A DNA stretch of 33,049 nucleotides, from positions 1 to 33,049 of the forward strand of contig JAFGNZ010000062.1 in the NCBI GenBank assembly GCA_016926755.1. The letters run 5' to 3'. The notes under the pieces are model-generated. The model was given only the letters and a program-made list of their open reading frames with translations, did no database searches and had not been told where the DNA came from. Shown here piece by piece: positions 14,633 to 22,690 of the stretch (position 1 is its first letter; the number at the start of each line of letters is the position of its first letter). This DNA is from Myxococcaceae bacterium. GTDB taxonomy: Bacteria; Myxococcota; Myxococcia; Myxococcales; Myxococcaceae. The position numbers and the translations under genes are program-made.

Positions 14633-15369
14633 TCCAGTTCCTCCGCGATCTCAGCTTCGACCTTCTTGGCCATCTCCTGGACGCGCCGACCCTCCGGTGG
14701 GTCGTACGCCACGCTGCCCTGCTTCACCTTCAGGACCCTCTCACGCGCCTTCTCCGCCTTGTCGTCCGCCAGCAACGTCTCCGCCAGGAAGAGCTGCGCG
14801 CGCAAGTTGTCCGGAAACTTCGCGATGACCTTCTCGTATAACTTCGCGGACTCGGCCAGATCCCGCTTGGGCCAGGGCAGCTCGTAGTGGTAGCGCCCCT
14901 TGGCCAGCAGGGGAGCGCCGCGATCGAAGTCGGGATCGATCTTGATCGCGGCGTCCAGCCGCGCGTTGAACTTGCCCTCCAGCCCTTCCCCCAGCGCCTT
15001 CATGATGCCCACGGCCTGCGAGTACATGCCGATGCCCGCGGCCGCGTAGTACTGGCACTCGACGCGCTGGGGAGCCACCTTCACGCCGCGCTCACACACG
15101 TCCCACGCCTGCTTGCCGAGCACCTTCTTCAGGCGCGCGTCGCTGGCGCCGTCCGCCTGCCAGTTCAACAGGCGCGAGCTGCGCCACAGCAGCTCGTAGT
15201 CCTCGGGCGCGGCCTTCAGCTCCTTCTTGAGCGTCTCCTCCTGCTCCTTGAGGGCGGCGGGCTCCGCACGTCGTTGGTCCAGCGCATCCAGGGATGTCAG
15301 CAGCTCCGGCGAGGCCGCGCGGGCCGGCAGAACCACCAGCAGGCAACCGGCAAGCAAAATCAAGCGCAT
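14629..15369 (-). CDS. Exported TPR-like helical protein
   Basis: A 246-residue protein with a signal peptide (MRLILLAGCLLVVLPARA) and a helical body rich in Ala, Leu, Lys and Glu, arranged like tetratricopeptide repeats: a YYAAAGIGMYSQAVGIMKAL stretch near the middle, and SAKLYEKVIAKFPDNLRAQL near the C-terminus, the latter close to a TPR consensus. The function is unknown; such proteins usually bind other proteins. Its stop overlaps the start of the acyl-CoA synthetase gene (ATGA), suggesting a linked role at the membrane or in lipid handling, but this is inference. The ATG at 15369 gives a clean signal peptide; a start six codons upstream is also open. Confidence 0.75.
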   Translation of the reverse strand: MRLILLAGCLLVVLPARAASPELLTSLDALDQRRAEPAALKEQEETLKKELKAAPEDYELLWRSSRLLNWQADGASDARLKKVLGKQAWDVCERGVKVAPQRVECQYYAAAGIGMYSQAVGIMKALGEGLEGKFNARLDAAIKIDPDFDRGAPLLAKGRYHYELPWPKRDLAESAKLYEKVIAKFPDNLRAQLFLAETLLADDKAEKARERVLKVKQGSVAYDPPEGRRVQEMAKKVEAEIAEELE

Positions 15370-15465
15370 GGGCGGCGGTGTTAGCACGCACGCTCATCCG
15401 CCAGCAACCCAACCACTCGTATCAGGTAGGGTCCCGGACGGATCAGGCGGCAAGCCCGGGAAAAC

Positions 15466-15511
15466 GAGAAGGGCGGCCGAGGAGCCTGCGCCCCATCGTA
15501 CCGCCCTTCTC
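15466..15511 (-). terminator. Rho-independent terminator of the sigma-factor gene
   Basis: GAGAAGGGCGG (15466-15476) and CCGCCCTTCTC (15501-15511) are perfect 11-base arms with a 24-base loop. On the minus strand the stem is followed by GTTTTC. It lies 37 bases past the sigma-factor stop and about 100 bases before the next minus-strand gene. Confidence 0.75.
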
Positions 15512-15548
15512 ACTGCATGGACTCGGAGGAGAGCTCGGAGAGGGCCGC

Positions 15549-16292
15549 TCAGGCCGCGTCGGCCGCCATGTTCTCGTTCTCCTCGTCCTGGTTGAACGCG
15601 GAGAGGTAGCGCTCGAGGAAGCTCTTCGTCTTCAGCTCCACCTGGCGCACGCGCTCACGCGACACGCCCCAGCGCTGGCCCAGCTCCTCCAGCGTCAGCG
15701 GCTTGTCCTGGGTCAGCCGCTCCGTGAGGATGTCCCACCCCAGATCGCCAATGCGCTTGCGCACCTTGGCCAGCGCCTCTTGAACCTCCTCGTCCTGCTC
15801 GCGGGACAGGAAGACGTCCTGCGGAGACGGCCCCGCGTCCTCCAGCCGATCCAGGAAGGTCGTCTCACCCTCCTCGTCAATGGAGGCATCCAGCGAGAAG
15901 TCCACCATGCTGCCGCGCTCGGACTCACCTCCGCGCACCTGGCTGCGGTTGTCCTTCAGGTAGCGGGTGATGTAGGCGCGAATCCACCAGACGGCATAAG
16001 TGGCAAAGCGAACATTCTTCTTGGGATCGAAGTGCTCGATCGCCTTCATCAGCCCGACATTGCCCTCCTGGATGAGATCGTCCAGGCGAGCGCCCCGGCT
16101 GGCGAACTTCTTGGCGACGGCCACCACGAAGGCCAGGTTCGAGGTGGCCAGGGTCTGCCGGGCCGCCTCCTCGCCTTTGCGCGCACGCCTCGCCAGATCG
16201 TATTCCTGCTCACGCGTCAGCTGCTGGTGCCCCCCCAGGTGACGCAGGTAGTGCGACAAGCCCTCTGCCGCATACTTCGTCGTGTTGGCCAT
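15549..16292 (-). CDS. RNA polymerase sigma-70 family factor (RpoH-like, group 3)
   Basis: A 247-residue sigma factor. Region 1.2/2.1 begins at LSHYLRHLGGHQQLTREQEYDL, region 2.2-2.4 shows the core-binding DLIQEGNVGLMKAIEHFDP and the -10 recognition segment RFATYAVWWIRAYITRYL, and region 4 ends with the helix-turn-helix LTLEELGQRWGVSRERVRQVE that contacts the -35. It lacks the long N-terminal region of housekeeping RpoD and shows no clear RpoH box (Q-R/K-K/R-L-F-F-N-L-R), so it resembles the developmental/heat-shock-like sigma factors of Myxococcus (SigB, SigC, SigE) more than enterobacterial RpoH. A strong ribosome site (GGAGGT) precedes the ATG. Which of these it is cannot be decided from one window. 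Confidence 0.9.
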   Translation of the reverse strand: MANTTKYAAEGLSHYLRHLGGHQQLTREQEYDLARRARKGEEAARQTLATSNLAFVVAVAKKFASRGARLDDLIQEGNVGLMKAIEHFDPKKNVRFATYAVWWIRAYITRYLKDNRSQVRGGESERGSMVDFSLDASIDEEGETTFLDRLEDAGPSPQDVFLSREQDEEVQEALAKVRKRIGDLGWDILTERLTQDKPLTLEELGQRWGVSRERVRQVELKTKSFLERYLSAFNQDEENENMAADAA

Positions 16293-16423
16293 GTTTCCCG
16301 ACCTCCGTTCCGAGATGCTGCCGACGCGCTCAGCTCTTCCCCCGCGCCGCCTGCTACTAAGACGCGCAACGAGCGAAATGGTTTCTCATTCCGGTGCGAG
16401 GAATTTTTCGCCTGATTAGGGAC

Positions 16424-16443
16424 GTGTGACGGGACCGTCACAC
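16424..16443. repeat. Perfect 9+9 inverted repeat between the FAD oxidase and sigma-factor genes
   Basis: GTGTGACGG (16424-16432) and CCGTCACAC (16435-16443) with a 2-base centre. It is 50 bases past the stop of the FAD oxidase gene and 132 bases before the start of the sigma-factor gene, both on the minus strand. It may be a terminator without T-run for the upstream operon or an operator of the sigma-factor gene. Confidence 0.6.
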
Positions 16444-16492
16444 CCACCTGACGAGGCGTGGACCTGAGCGCGTTTCCAATGGTGCTGCGTCT

Positions 16493-17923
16493 CTAGAAAC
16501 GCTCGGGATCGGGAAACATTTTCTCAGGATTGAGGAGGCCTGCTGGGTCGAAGAAGGCCTTGAGCCGGCGCTGCAGCTCGAGCACCGCGGCCGGCTGCTC
16601 CAGGGCCAGGTAGTCCCGCTTGGCGTGTCCCACCCCGTGCTCGCCGGTGATCGTGCCTCCCATCTGCACCGTCATTTCGAGCATGCGTCGGATGGCCGTC
16701 TCCACGAGCGGGCGCTGGTGGGGGCCCTCGTAGAGGATGTTGGCGTGGAGGTTGCCGTCGCCCGCATGCCCATAGGTGGCCACGACGAGCCCCAGCTCGG
16801 CTCCCAGGGCCTTGAGCTTCTCGATGATCTCGGGAATACGCGAGCGGGGTACGGCGATGTCCTCGGAGATCTTGTGGGGCTTGAGGGCTCGCAGGGCCGT
16901 GGACACCACGCGCCGGGCGGCCCAGAGCTTCTCGCGCTGCTCCTCGTTCTGCGCGACGAGCGTCTGGGTGGCCCCCAGGCGCTCGCAGATCTCTCCGGCC
17001 TGGGCCAGCTCGGCCAGCAGGCCTTCCTCCGCGTTGCCGTCCACCTCGAGGATGACGGCGGAGCCGGCGCCGGGCGGGAAGTGGAAGCCGCGGCCGTCCA
17101 CGGCGCGCAGGGCCACGTCGTCGATGAGCTCCAGGGTGCGCGGCAGCACGCCCGCGGCGAGCACCGCGGAGACGGCGCGCGCCGCGGCGAGCACCGAGTC
17201 GAAGATGATGAGCGCCGTCATCACGTGCCGGGGCCTGGGGATGAGCTGGAGGGTGATCTCCGTGGCCACCCCGAGCGTGCCCTCCGAGCCGACGAAGAGG
17301 CCGACGAGATCGTAGCCGGCCACGCCCTTGATGGTGCGCCGCCCCACCTGGAGGATCTCGCCGCTGGGGAGCACCCACTCCAGGCCGATGACGTAGTCGC
17401 GCGTGACGCCGTACTTGAGCGCCCGGGGGCCACCCGCATTCTCCGCGACGTTGCCACCCAGGGTGCAGAACTGCCACGAGTTGGGATCCGGCGGGTAGAA
17501 GAGGCCCACCGCCTCCACCGCCTTCATGAAATCGCCCGTGATGACGCCGGGCTCCACCACGGCGGTCAGATCCTCCACGGAGAGGGAGCGGATGCGGTTC
17601 ATCCGCTCCAGGCTCACCGCCACCCCGCCTCGCAAGGGCAGCGAGCCGCCGCTCTTGCCGCTGCGCGCTCCGCACGGGGTGAAGGGGACACCCAGGGCCT
17701 GGCACGTCTTGAAGACGGCGGAGACCTGCGCGGCGCTCTCCGGGAAGACGATGAGGTCCGGTGCGTAGCTGCCAGTGTCCGACTCGTCGCGGGAGTATTG
17801 CTCGCGCGTGTCCTCGTCGCGGCGCACCTGTCCCGAGGAGAGCACCTGGGTGAGCTCAACCCACGCGCGCTCGATGCGCTCGGGCTCCACGCGGGGGAAG
17901 ACCTTCTCGGAGGGCATCATCAT
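16493..17923 (-). CDS. FAD-linked oxidase, GlcD / D-lactate dehydrogenase family
   Basis: A 476-residue flavoprotein of the vanillyl-alcohol-oxidase fold that oxidises a 2-hydroxy acid such as D-lactate or glycolate. The FAD-binding half contains VPFTPCGARSGKSGGSLP (79-96) and the glycine-rich DPNSWQFCTLGGNVAENAGG segment; the C-terminal half ends with the family motif GEHGVGHAKRDYL and the LNPEKMF tail. No Fe-S domain is fused, and no separate GlcE/GlcF genes are next to it, so a one-subunit D-lactate-type dehydrogenase is likely. The first of three consecutive ATGs (17923) overlaps the stop of folE as ATGA; the exact start among them is uncertain. It is third in an operon with a Rieske protein and folE. 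Confidence 0.9.
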   Translation of the reverse strand: MMMPSEKVFPRVEPERIERAWVELTQVLSSGQVRRDEDTREQYSRDESDTGSYAPDLIVFPESAAQVSAVFKTCQALGVPFTPCGARSGKSGGSLPLRGGVAVSLERMNRIRSLSVEDLTAVVEPGVITGDFMKAVEAVGLFYPPDPNSWQFCTLGGNVAENAGGPRALKYGVTRDYVIGLEWVLPSGEILQVGRRTIKGVAGYDLVGLFVGSEGTLGVATEITLQLIPRPRHVMTALIIFDSVLAAARAVSAVLAAGVLPRTLELIDDVALRAVDGRGFHFPPGAGSAVILEVDGNAEEGLLAELAQAGEICERLGATQTLVAQNEEQREKLWAARRVVSTALRALKPHKISEDIAVPRSRIPEIIEKLKALGAELGLVVATYGHAGDGNLHANILYEGPHQRPLVETAIRRMLEMTVQMGGTITGEHGVGHAKRDYLALEQPAAVLELQRRLKAFFDPAGLLNPEKMFPDPERF

Positions 17924-18546
17924 CGCTGCATCCCCAGCCGCGCCCACAGCTCGCGGCGCATGGCCCCGTCCCGCCTCAGGCGGCCCTCATAGGCCTCCGC
18001 GTGGGTGATGGCGTCTTGCTGCTGGGCGCCTCGCAGGCGCAGGCACTGCTGCTTCGCCTCGAGGATGCACGCGGTCGCGGGGCTGCCCAGCACGCGTGCG
18101 AGCGAGCCGGCCACCTGCCGGGCCAGCTCCTCCTGGAGGATGAGCCGGTGGGCGAAGCAGTCCAGCAGCGCGCCGAGCCGGCCGAAGCCCACCACCTGCC
18201 TGCCAGGCACGTACGCCACGTGCGCGCGGCCCTCATAGGGCAGCAGGTGGTGCGGGCACATGGAGTGGAACCGCAGGTCGGTCACCACCACCAGCTCGCC
18301 CGAGGAGCCCCGAGGCGCCGGGAAGAGCTCCCCGAGCGCCTCCTCGGGAGTCCGCGCGTAGCCGTCGAGGAACTCGTTCGCCCAGGCCTCGGCCACCCGC
18401 TCCGGCGTGCGGTCGAGGTTGGAATCCGTGAGCGGCACGCCCGCGGCCCGCAGGAAGTCCTTCACCGCGGAGCTCATGGCGGCCATATCCGGAGCGGCGG
18501 GCTGGGGACGTCGAGGCGGGCGGCGGGGGGCTCGGGGGGTTGCCAA
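17920..18546 (-). CDS. folE: GTP cyclohydrolase I
   Basis: Converts GTP to dihydroneopterin triphosphate, the entry step of tetrahydrofolate and pterin synthesis. Zinc ligands are conserved: Cys97 and His100 in HSMCPHHLLPY, and Cys168 in QQCLRLRG. VAYVPGRQVVGFGRLGALLD (110-129) matches the family core. The TTG at 18546 is preceded by AGGAG at a good distance (8 bases) and adds a Pro/Arg-rich extension of about 20 residues; ATGs at 18486 and 18477 would start nearer the conserved domain. With the TTG start it is 208 residues, slightly shorter than the E. coli enzyme. The gene lies 24 bases after the Rieske gene and overlaps the FAD oxidase gene. Confidence 0.9.
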   Translation of the reverse strand: MATPRAPRRPPRRPQPAAPDMAAMSSAVKDFLRAAGVPLTDSNLDRTPERVAEAWANEFLDGYARTPEEALGELFPAPRGSSGELVVVTDLRFHSMCPHHLLPYEGRAHVAYVPGRQVVGFGRLGALLDCFAHRLILQEELARQVAGSLARVLGSPATACILEAKQQCLRLRGAQQQDAITHAEAYEGRLRRDGAMRRELWARLGMQR

Positions 18547-18570
18547 GGACAGTGCTCCTTCATGAAGGCA

Positions 18571-18915
18571 TCAGGGGGCCGAGACGCTACCCGAGATGGG
18601 CGCGACCTGAATCTCCTCTCCCACCACGCGAACGGCATAGATGCGGATCCGGGCCCCCGCGTTGCTCGGACAGACGCCCGAGCGCACATCGAAGGGCCAG
18701 GCATGCAGGGGGCAGTGCAGGAGGTAGCCCTCCACGTCTCCCTGCGAGAGCGGCCCCCCTCGGTGGGGGCAGGTGTCCTGCAAGGCGAACAGCTCTCCCG
18801 CGACGCGGACGAGGGCCACCGGAGTGCCCCCCACGTCCACCACCGCGCGCCCCCGCTCGTCCAGATCCGAGAGCCGCGCCACCGGCATGTATGGCCCAGG
18901 AGGTTGTCTCTCCAC
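18571..18915 (-). CDS. Rieske-type [2Fe-2S] ferredoxin
   Basis: A 114-residue small Rieske protein. The cluster ligands are Cys49 and His51 (TCPHRGG) and Cys68 and His71 (HCPLHAW), the two-Cys/two-His arrangement typical of NirD-like and dioxygenase ferredoxins. It has no membrane segment, so it is probably a soluble electron carrier. The GTG at 18915 has GGAG 7 bases upstream; an ATG at 18888 is the alternative. It is first in an operon with folE and a FAD oxidase and diverges from the zinc-uptake operon. Its partner enzyme is not evident; feeding electrons to or from the FAD oxidase is conceivable. Confidence 0.88.
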   Translation of the reverse strand: MERQPPGPYMPVARLSDLDERGRAVVDVGGTPVALVRVAGELFALQDTCPHRGGPLSQGDVEGYLLHCPLHAWPFDVRSGVCPSNAGARIRIYAVRVVGEEIQVAPISGSVSAP

Positions 18916-19018
18916 GCAGGGACTCCAACACCCGGGGCGGGTGGGTCATCCCCGCCCGCCCCCCCGCCTCCGGCCGGAGACCGGTTGAATGGCGAGGGCC
19001 TTCGCGCCGTCGGCTGCC

Positions 19019-19047
19019 TTGACTCCTTCGGAGTACGTCAGTAGAGC
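19019..19047 (+). promoter_or_regulatory. Possible sigma-70 promoter of the zinc-uptake operon
   Basis: TTGACT (19019-19024), a 17-base spacer and TAGAGC (19042-19047) resemble -35 and -10 boxes; the -10 match is weak. Just downstream, AGGTTACCT (19052-19060) is a small odd-centred palindrome where a Zur-like repressor could sit. Both are pattern guesses. Confidence 0.25.
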
Positions 19048-19069
19048 AGTCAGGTTACCTCATCCTCAG

Positions 19070-19489
19070 ATGATCGATCGCATCGCCACCCTCCGAGGCT
19101 ACATCGCGACGCTGCTCGTCGCGCTGTGGGGCATTCAGCCGCTGGTGGCCTTCGTGCACGCGCGGGAGCACGCGCACCGCTTCTGCCCGGAGCACCAGAC
19201 CTTCGAGGAGACGGTGCGCGGCGTGGGCCCATTGCAGAACCTGGCCAGCAGCACGCCCGTGCTCTCCGCGATCCGGATCGACATCGGGGTGGACTCGGCG
19301 CGCACCACCCACGAGACCTGCCCGCTGCTGACGGCCAGCACCCGCGGCGACGCGCTGGCCTCGGAGGCGGTGACGAGCCTCACGACGCGCCTCGCCACGA
19401 GCCTCGCGGCCACCGCGCCGCCCACCTCCCGCTGCTCCGTCCCCATCCTCGCCACCGCGCCCAAGTCATCACCTCCTGTGCACGCCTAG
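19070..19489 (+). CDS. Membrane-anchored His/Cys-rich small protein, probably metal-related
   Basis: A 139-residue protein with one N-terminal membrane helix (about 10-28) followed at once by a cluster of possible metal ligands: His30, His34, His36, Cys39 and His42 (…RFCPEHQ…). A second site HETC (81-84) and a C-terminal APKSSPP motif follow. The same layout (His, nine residues on Cys-x-Glu-His, a later His/Cys site and a terminal APKSSPP) occurs in the truncated frame at 27516-27875, so this is a small family present twice here. It is the first gene of the zinc-uptake operon, 67 bases before the outer-membrane protein gene. A role in periplasmic metal sensing or delivery is inferred from this. 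The ATG at 19070 starts directly at the signal anchor; the frame stays open upstream to 18989. Confidence 0.72.
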   Translation: MIDRIATLRGYIATLLVALWGIQPLVAFVHAREHAHRFCPEHQTFEETVRGVGPLQNLASSTPVLSAIRIDIGVDSARTTHETCPLLTASTRGDALASEAVTSLTTRLATSLAATAPPTSRCSVPILATAPKSSPPVHA

Positions 19490-19556
19490 CGTCCGGAAGT
19501 GAAAGACTGTGGATGGCTGCCCGTGCCCCGGGCGCCCGGTTCCGAGGAGTCAAAGA

Positions 19557-20897
19557 GTGTTCCCCCCAGCACGCCGGCCCTCCGGCCTCATCATCGTCAG
19601 CCTTCTCTGGTTGTGTACCCTGCCCGCCCAGGCCCAGGAGGCGCCCGACGCGGGCACTCCGCCCGCCGACGCCGCCGCCCCACCCGCCGAGGGCACTTCC
19701 GAGGCGGAGCCTTCCGCGGACGATCTGGCGGAGATCGAGAAGGCCCTGGGCGCGGACAAGGCCGCCGCGGAGCCCAGCCCGACCGGGGCGCCCCCCGCCT
19801 CCGACTCGGGTGCGGCCGTCAGCCCCTCCCGGGTCTCGGTCAGCCCCAACAACCAGTGGCTGGATCTGAGCCTCGTGCTGGACATGGCGCTCGCGGCCTT
19901 CACGGCCGAGGAGCCGCTGCAGACGGGCGGGCATGACCCGAACACCAACGGGTTCAACTTCCAGCAGCTCGAGCTGAGCATCCGCAGCGTGGTGGATCCC
20001 TACTTCCGCTTCGACAGCAACCTCGTCTTCGCGCTGTCGGGCGTGGAGATCGAGGAGGCGTACGTCACCACCCTGGAGCTGCCCGCCAACCTCCAGGTGC
20101 GCGCCGGCCAGTTCCTCACGCGCTTCGGCCGCATCAACCCCACCCACCCGCACGCGTGGGACTTCGCGGATCAGCCCTTCGCCATCGGGCGCGTCTTCGG
20201 CGCGGAGGGCAACAGCGGCCTGGGCGTCGAGGTCTCCTGGCTCTCCCCGCTGCCCTGGTACCTGGAGCTGGTGGGCTCCACCACGGACGCCAGCGGCGAG
20301 GGCTCCGCGCGCAGCTTCCTGGGCGGCGGAGGGGGCCGGGTGGTCTCCCTGCTCGACTTCCAGTTCACCGGCGCGGTGAAGCAGTTCTTCCCCCTGTCCG
20401 ACGATCTGTCGCTGCTGTGGGGGCTGTCCTCCGCGACGGGCCCCAACGCCTCGGGCCACCGCAACTACACCAACGTCTTCGGCACGGACGTCTACCTCAA
20501 GTACCGGCCCACCACGATGGCGAGCTACAGCGTCATCTCCCTGCAGGCGGAGCTGCTGTACCGCCGCCGGCAGATCCCGGATGACGTGCTCTCCGACTAC
20601 AACGGCTACGCCCAGGTGCTCTGGCGCTTCGCCAAGCGCTGGTCCACGGCCGCGCGCTACGAGTTCGGCACCGCGGCGCGAGACCAGGACGGCCGCGTCG
20701 CGGACGATCCGCTCGATCCGGAGTGGACCGACACCCGCCAGCGCATCTCCGCCAACGTCACCTTCTGGCCCACCGAGTTCTCCCGCCTGCGCCTGCAGGC
20801 CGCCACCGATCGCGCCGCCTGGCGGGACGAGGCGGACTACTCGGTCTTCCTCACCCTCGAAGCGGTGATGGGCGCGCACGGCGCCCACGCCTTCTAG
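19557..20897 (+). CDS. Outer-membrane porin-like protein of the zinc-uptake operon
   Basis: A 446-residue exported protein. After a signal peptide (hydrophobic GLIIVSLLWLCTLPAQAQ, about 10-27) comes a long Ala/Pro/Glu-rich disordered linker (about 28-95) and then alternating amphipathic strands ending in a beta-barrel-like C-terminus. The stretch FLTRFGRINPTHPHAWDF (about 187-204) with several His and Asp residues resembles proteins annotated as zinc-regulated outer-membrane receptors. No TonB box or plug domain is evident, so passive passage or TonB-independent binding is possible. The GTG at 19557 is chosen for its GAGGAG ribosome site 8 bases upstream. Its stop is 21 bases before znuA, so metal import across the outer membrane is the likely job. 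Confidence 0.8.
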   Translation: MFPPARRPSGLIIVSLLWLCTLPAQAQEAPDAGTPPADAAAPPAEGTSEAEPSADDLAEIEKALGADKAAAEPSPTGAPPASDSGAAVSPSRVSVSPNNQWLDLSLVLDMALAAFTAEEPLQTGGHDPNTNGFNFQQLELSIRSVVDPYFRFDSNLVFALSGVEIEEAYVTTLELPANLQVRAGQFLTRFGRINPTHPHAWDFADQPFAIGRVFGAEGNSGLGVEVSWLSPLPWYLELVGSTTDASGEGSARSFLGGGGGRVVSLLDFQFTGAVKQFFPLSDDLSLLWGLSSATGPNASGHRNYTNVFGTDVYLKYRPTTMASYSVISLQAELLYRRRQIPDDVLSDYNGYAQVLWRFAKRWSTAARYEFGTAARDQDGRVADDPLDPEWTDTRQRISANVTFWPTEFSRLRLQAATDRAAWRDEADYSVFLTLEAVMGAHGAHAF

Positions 20898-20918
20898 CCC
20901 CTTCCTCCGGAGCCACTG

Positions 20919-21836
20919 ATGAGAACCTTCCGATTCCCGGCCCTGTTCGCCGCCCTCCTCTGCCTCCTCTCCCTGCCCGCCCGCGCGGATCTGAACATCG
21001 TCACCACCGTCCCGGACCTCGCCGCCCTGTCCAAGACCATCGGCGGTGAGAAGGTATCGGTGACGCCGCTGGCGCTGCCCACCCAGGATCCCCACTTCGT
21101 GGACGCCAAGCCCAACCTGGCGCTCGCGATGAACAAGGCGGATCTGCTCATCACCATCGGCCTGGATCTGGAGATCGGCTGGCTGCCCACGCTCCAGCTC
21201 GGCGCGCGCAACTCGCGCATCCAGACGGGCAACCCCGGGTACCTGGACGCCTCCCAGTTCGTGAACGTCCTCGAGGCCCCCGTCGTCAAGGTGGACCGCA
21301 GCCAGGGGGATGTGCACCCGGGCGGCAACCCCCACTACCTCCACGATCCACGAATGACCGTGCTCGTGGTCCGCGGCATCCAGGCGCGCATGGCGCAGCT
21401 GGATCCGAAGAACGCCGCCACCTACCAGGCGAACGCGGAGAAGTTCATCACCGAGCTGGAGGCGGCGCGGGCCGACTGGGAGAAGCGCCTGGCCGGGCTG
21501 CGCGGCGTGCCCACCGTGGCCTACCACAAGACGACGGCGTACCTGGCCGACTGGCTGGGCTTCAAGAACCTGGGCTACCTCGAGCCGAAGCCGGGCATCC
21601 CGCCCACGCCCTCCCACGTGGCCCAGGTGCTCTCGCTGGGGCGGCAGCAGAAGGCCCAGCTCGTCATCCAGGAGGAGTACTACCCGGACTCCACCTCCAA
21701 GCTCGTGGCCTCCAAGATCCCGGCCGGCCTGGCGATCCTCCCGAGCGGCGCGAAGTTCCGCGAGGGGGAGACGTACCTCCAGCGCATGGAGCGGCTGGTG
21801 CAGAGGTTGGAGCAGGGCCTGGCGGGCAAGAAGTGA
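20919..21836 (+). CDS. znuA: Zinc ABC transporter, periplasmic metal-binding protein
   Basis: A 305-residue cluster A-I (TroA/ZnuA) binding protein with a signal peptide (MRTFRFPALFAALLCLLSLPARA). Candidate ligands are His59 (QDPHFVD), His139 in GNPHYLHDP with His133 just before, His203 (AYHKTTAYL) and Glu252/Glu253 (VIQEEYYPDS). The long His-rich loop of many ZnuA proteins is missing; Mn or another divalent metal cannot be excluded, but the porin-like neighbour supports zinc. ZnuA captures the metal in the periplasm and passes it to ZnuB/ZnuC encoded downstream. Confidence 0.9.
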   Translation: MRTFRFPALFAALLCLLSLPARADLNIVTTVPDLAALSKTIGGEKVSVTPLALPTQDPHFVDAKPNLALAMNKADLLITIGLDLEIGWLPTLQLGARNSRIQTGNPGYLDASQFVNVLEAPVVKVDRSQGDVHPGGNPHYLHDPRMTVLVVRGIQARMAQLDPKNAATYQANAEKFITELEAARADWEKRLAGLRGVPTVAYHKTTAYLADWLGFKNLGYLEPKPGIPPTPSHVAQVLSLGRQQKAQLVIQEEYYPDSTSKLVASKIPAGLAILPSGAKFREGETYLQRMERLVQRLEQGLAGKK

Positions 21837-21844
21837 GGCCGAGC

Positions 21845-22690
21845 ATGCGCCAGAGCCTGCTCCTTTGCCTCGTGCTGTCCGCCGGCTGCGCCTGGGATGC
21901 CGGCGAAGGCTTCGCCGTGCTCGAGCCCTCCGTCAGCGCCGCGTACTCGCCCCTGCCCGACCGGGATGCGGGGGGCGGCTATCAGCAGCTCGCCTCCAAC
22001 TTCCAGGTGCGCCTCACCACCGCTCGGATGCGGCTGGAGTACATCGAGCTGCTCGGGCGCACCGGCGGGGGCGGCCCCACGAGCTTCGATCCGGCCAACC
22101 CTCCCCCGGGCTACACCCTCTGCCACAACGGGCACTGCGATCGCGAAGACGGCGCACTGGTGTCCTATGAAGAAGTCGAGGCCGAGCTATCCGGCGGCGC
22201 GTCCTCGGCCTCCACCGTGGCCACCCTGAGCGTGGGCGACATGGATCTGCTGGCCCCGGAGACCTTCACGCCAGGCTGCAAGCCCGACTGCGAGCTGCCT
22301 CGCACCACCCTCTCCAACGGGCGCTGGGCGGTGACGGCCCTGCGGCTCGAGGGCACGGTCCGGGACGCGCTCGCCAGCCCGCGCTTCACCGGCGAGCGCC
22401 CCTTCCGCCTGGAGCTAACCCCCGCCGGTGCCCAGGCCGAGCCGGTCCTGGAGCTCACCGGGGCGCTCGACATTCCCTCGGACCGCGAGCACGCGCCGCG
22501 CGTGCTGCTGGGGCTCCGGCTCGACGTGACGCCGCGAGTCTTCGATGCGGTGCCCTGGGAGAACACCACTCCGGGAACGGATGGCACGGTGGACCTGGGC
22601 CATGCCGACAACGCCGAGGTGCGCAAGGTGCTCCTGGGAGAGTTGAAGGAGCTGAGCCCTGTCGTGGAGGTAGAGCGTGAAGACCGATGA
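21845..22690 (+). CDS. Lipoprotein with a Cys/His cluster, in the zinc-uptake operon
   Basis: A 281-residue lipoprotein: signal peptide with lipobox LSAGC (Cys15). No known domain is recognised. The middle contains CHNGHCDREDGALVSYEEVE, two Cys and two His within six residues next to acidic residues, and a later pair CKPDCELP; these are plausible metal ligands. The C-terminal half is a beta-rich domain with repeating hydrophobic strands (RLELTPAG, LELTGALDI, LLGLRLDV). It sits between znuA and znuC, 8 bases after the former and overlapping the latter by 14 bases, so it is translated with the transporter and probably has a metal-storage, chaperone or sensing role. The ATG at 21845 is preferred to one four codons upstream inside znuA. 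Confidence 0.75.
   Translation: MRQSLLLCLVLSAGCAWDAGEGFAVLEPSVSAAYSPLPDRDAGGGYQQLASNFQVRLTTARMRLEYIELLGRTGGGGPTSFDPANPPPGYTLCHNGHCDREDGALVSYEEVEAELSGGASSASTVATLSVGDMDLLAPETFTPGCKPDCELPRTTLSNGRWAVTALRLEGTVRDALASPRFTGERPFRLELTPAGAQAEPVLELTGALDIPSDREHAPRVLLGLRLDVTPRVFDAVPWENTTPGTDGTVDLGHADNAEVRKVLLGELKELSPVVEVEREDR

Noticed and set aside
16424-16443. CRP-type site
   Set aside because: TGTGA and TCACA are separated by 8 bases, not the 6 of the CRP consensus.
19380-21617. 745-codon minus-strand frame
   Set aside because: Antisense shadow of the porin-like and znuA genes, with composition typical of a non-coding frame.
21845-22690. Heme c attachment by the CHNGHC segment
   Set aside because: Covalent heme needs C-x-x-C-H; here the order is C-H-x-x-H-C, which does not fit.
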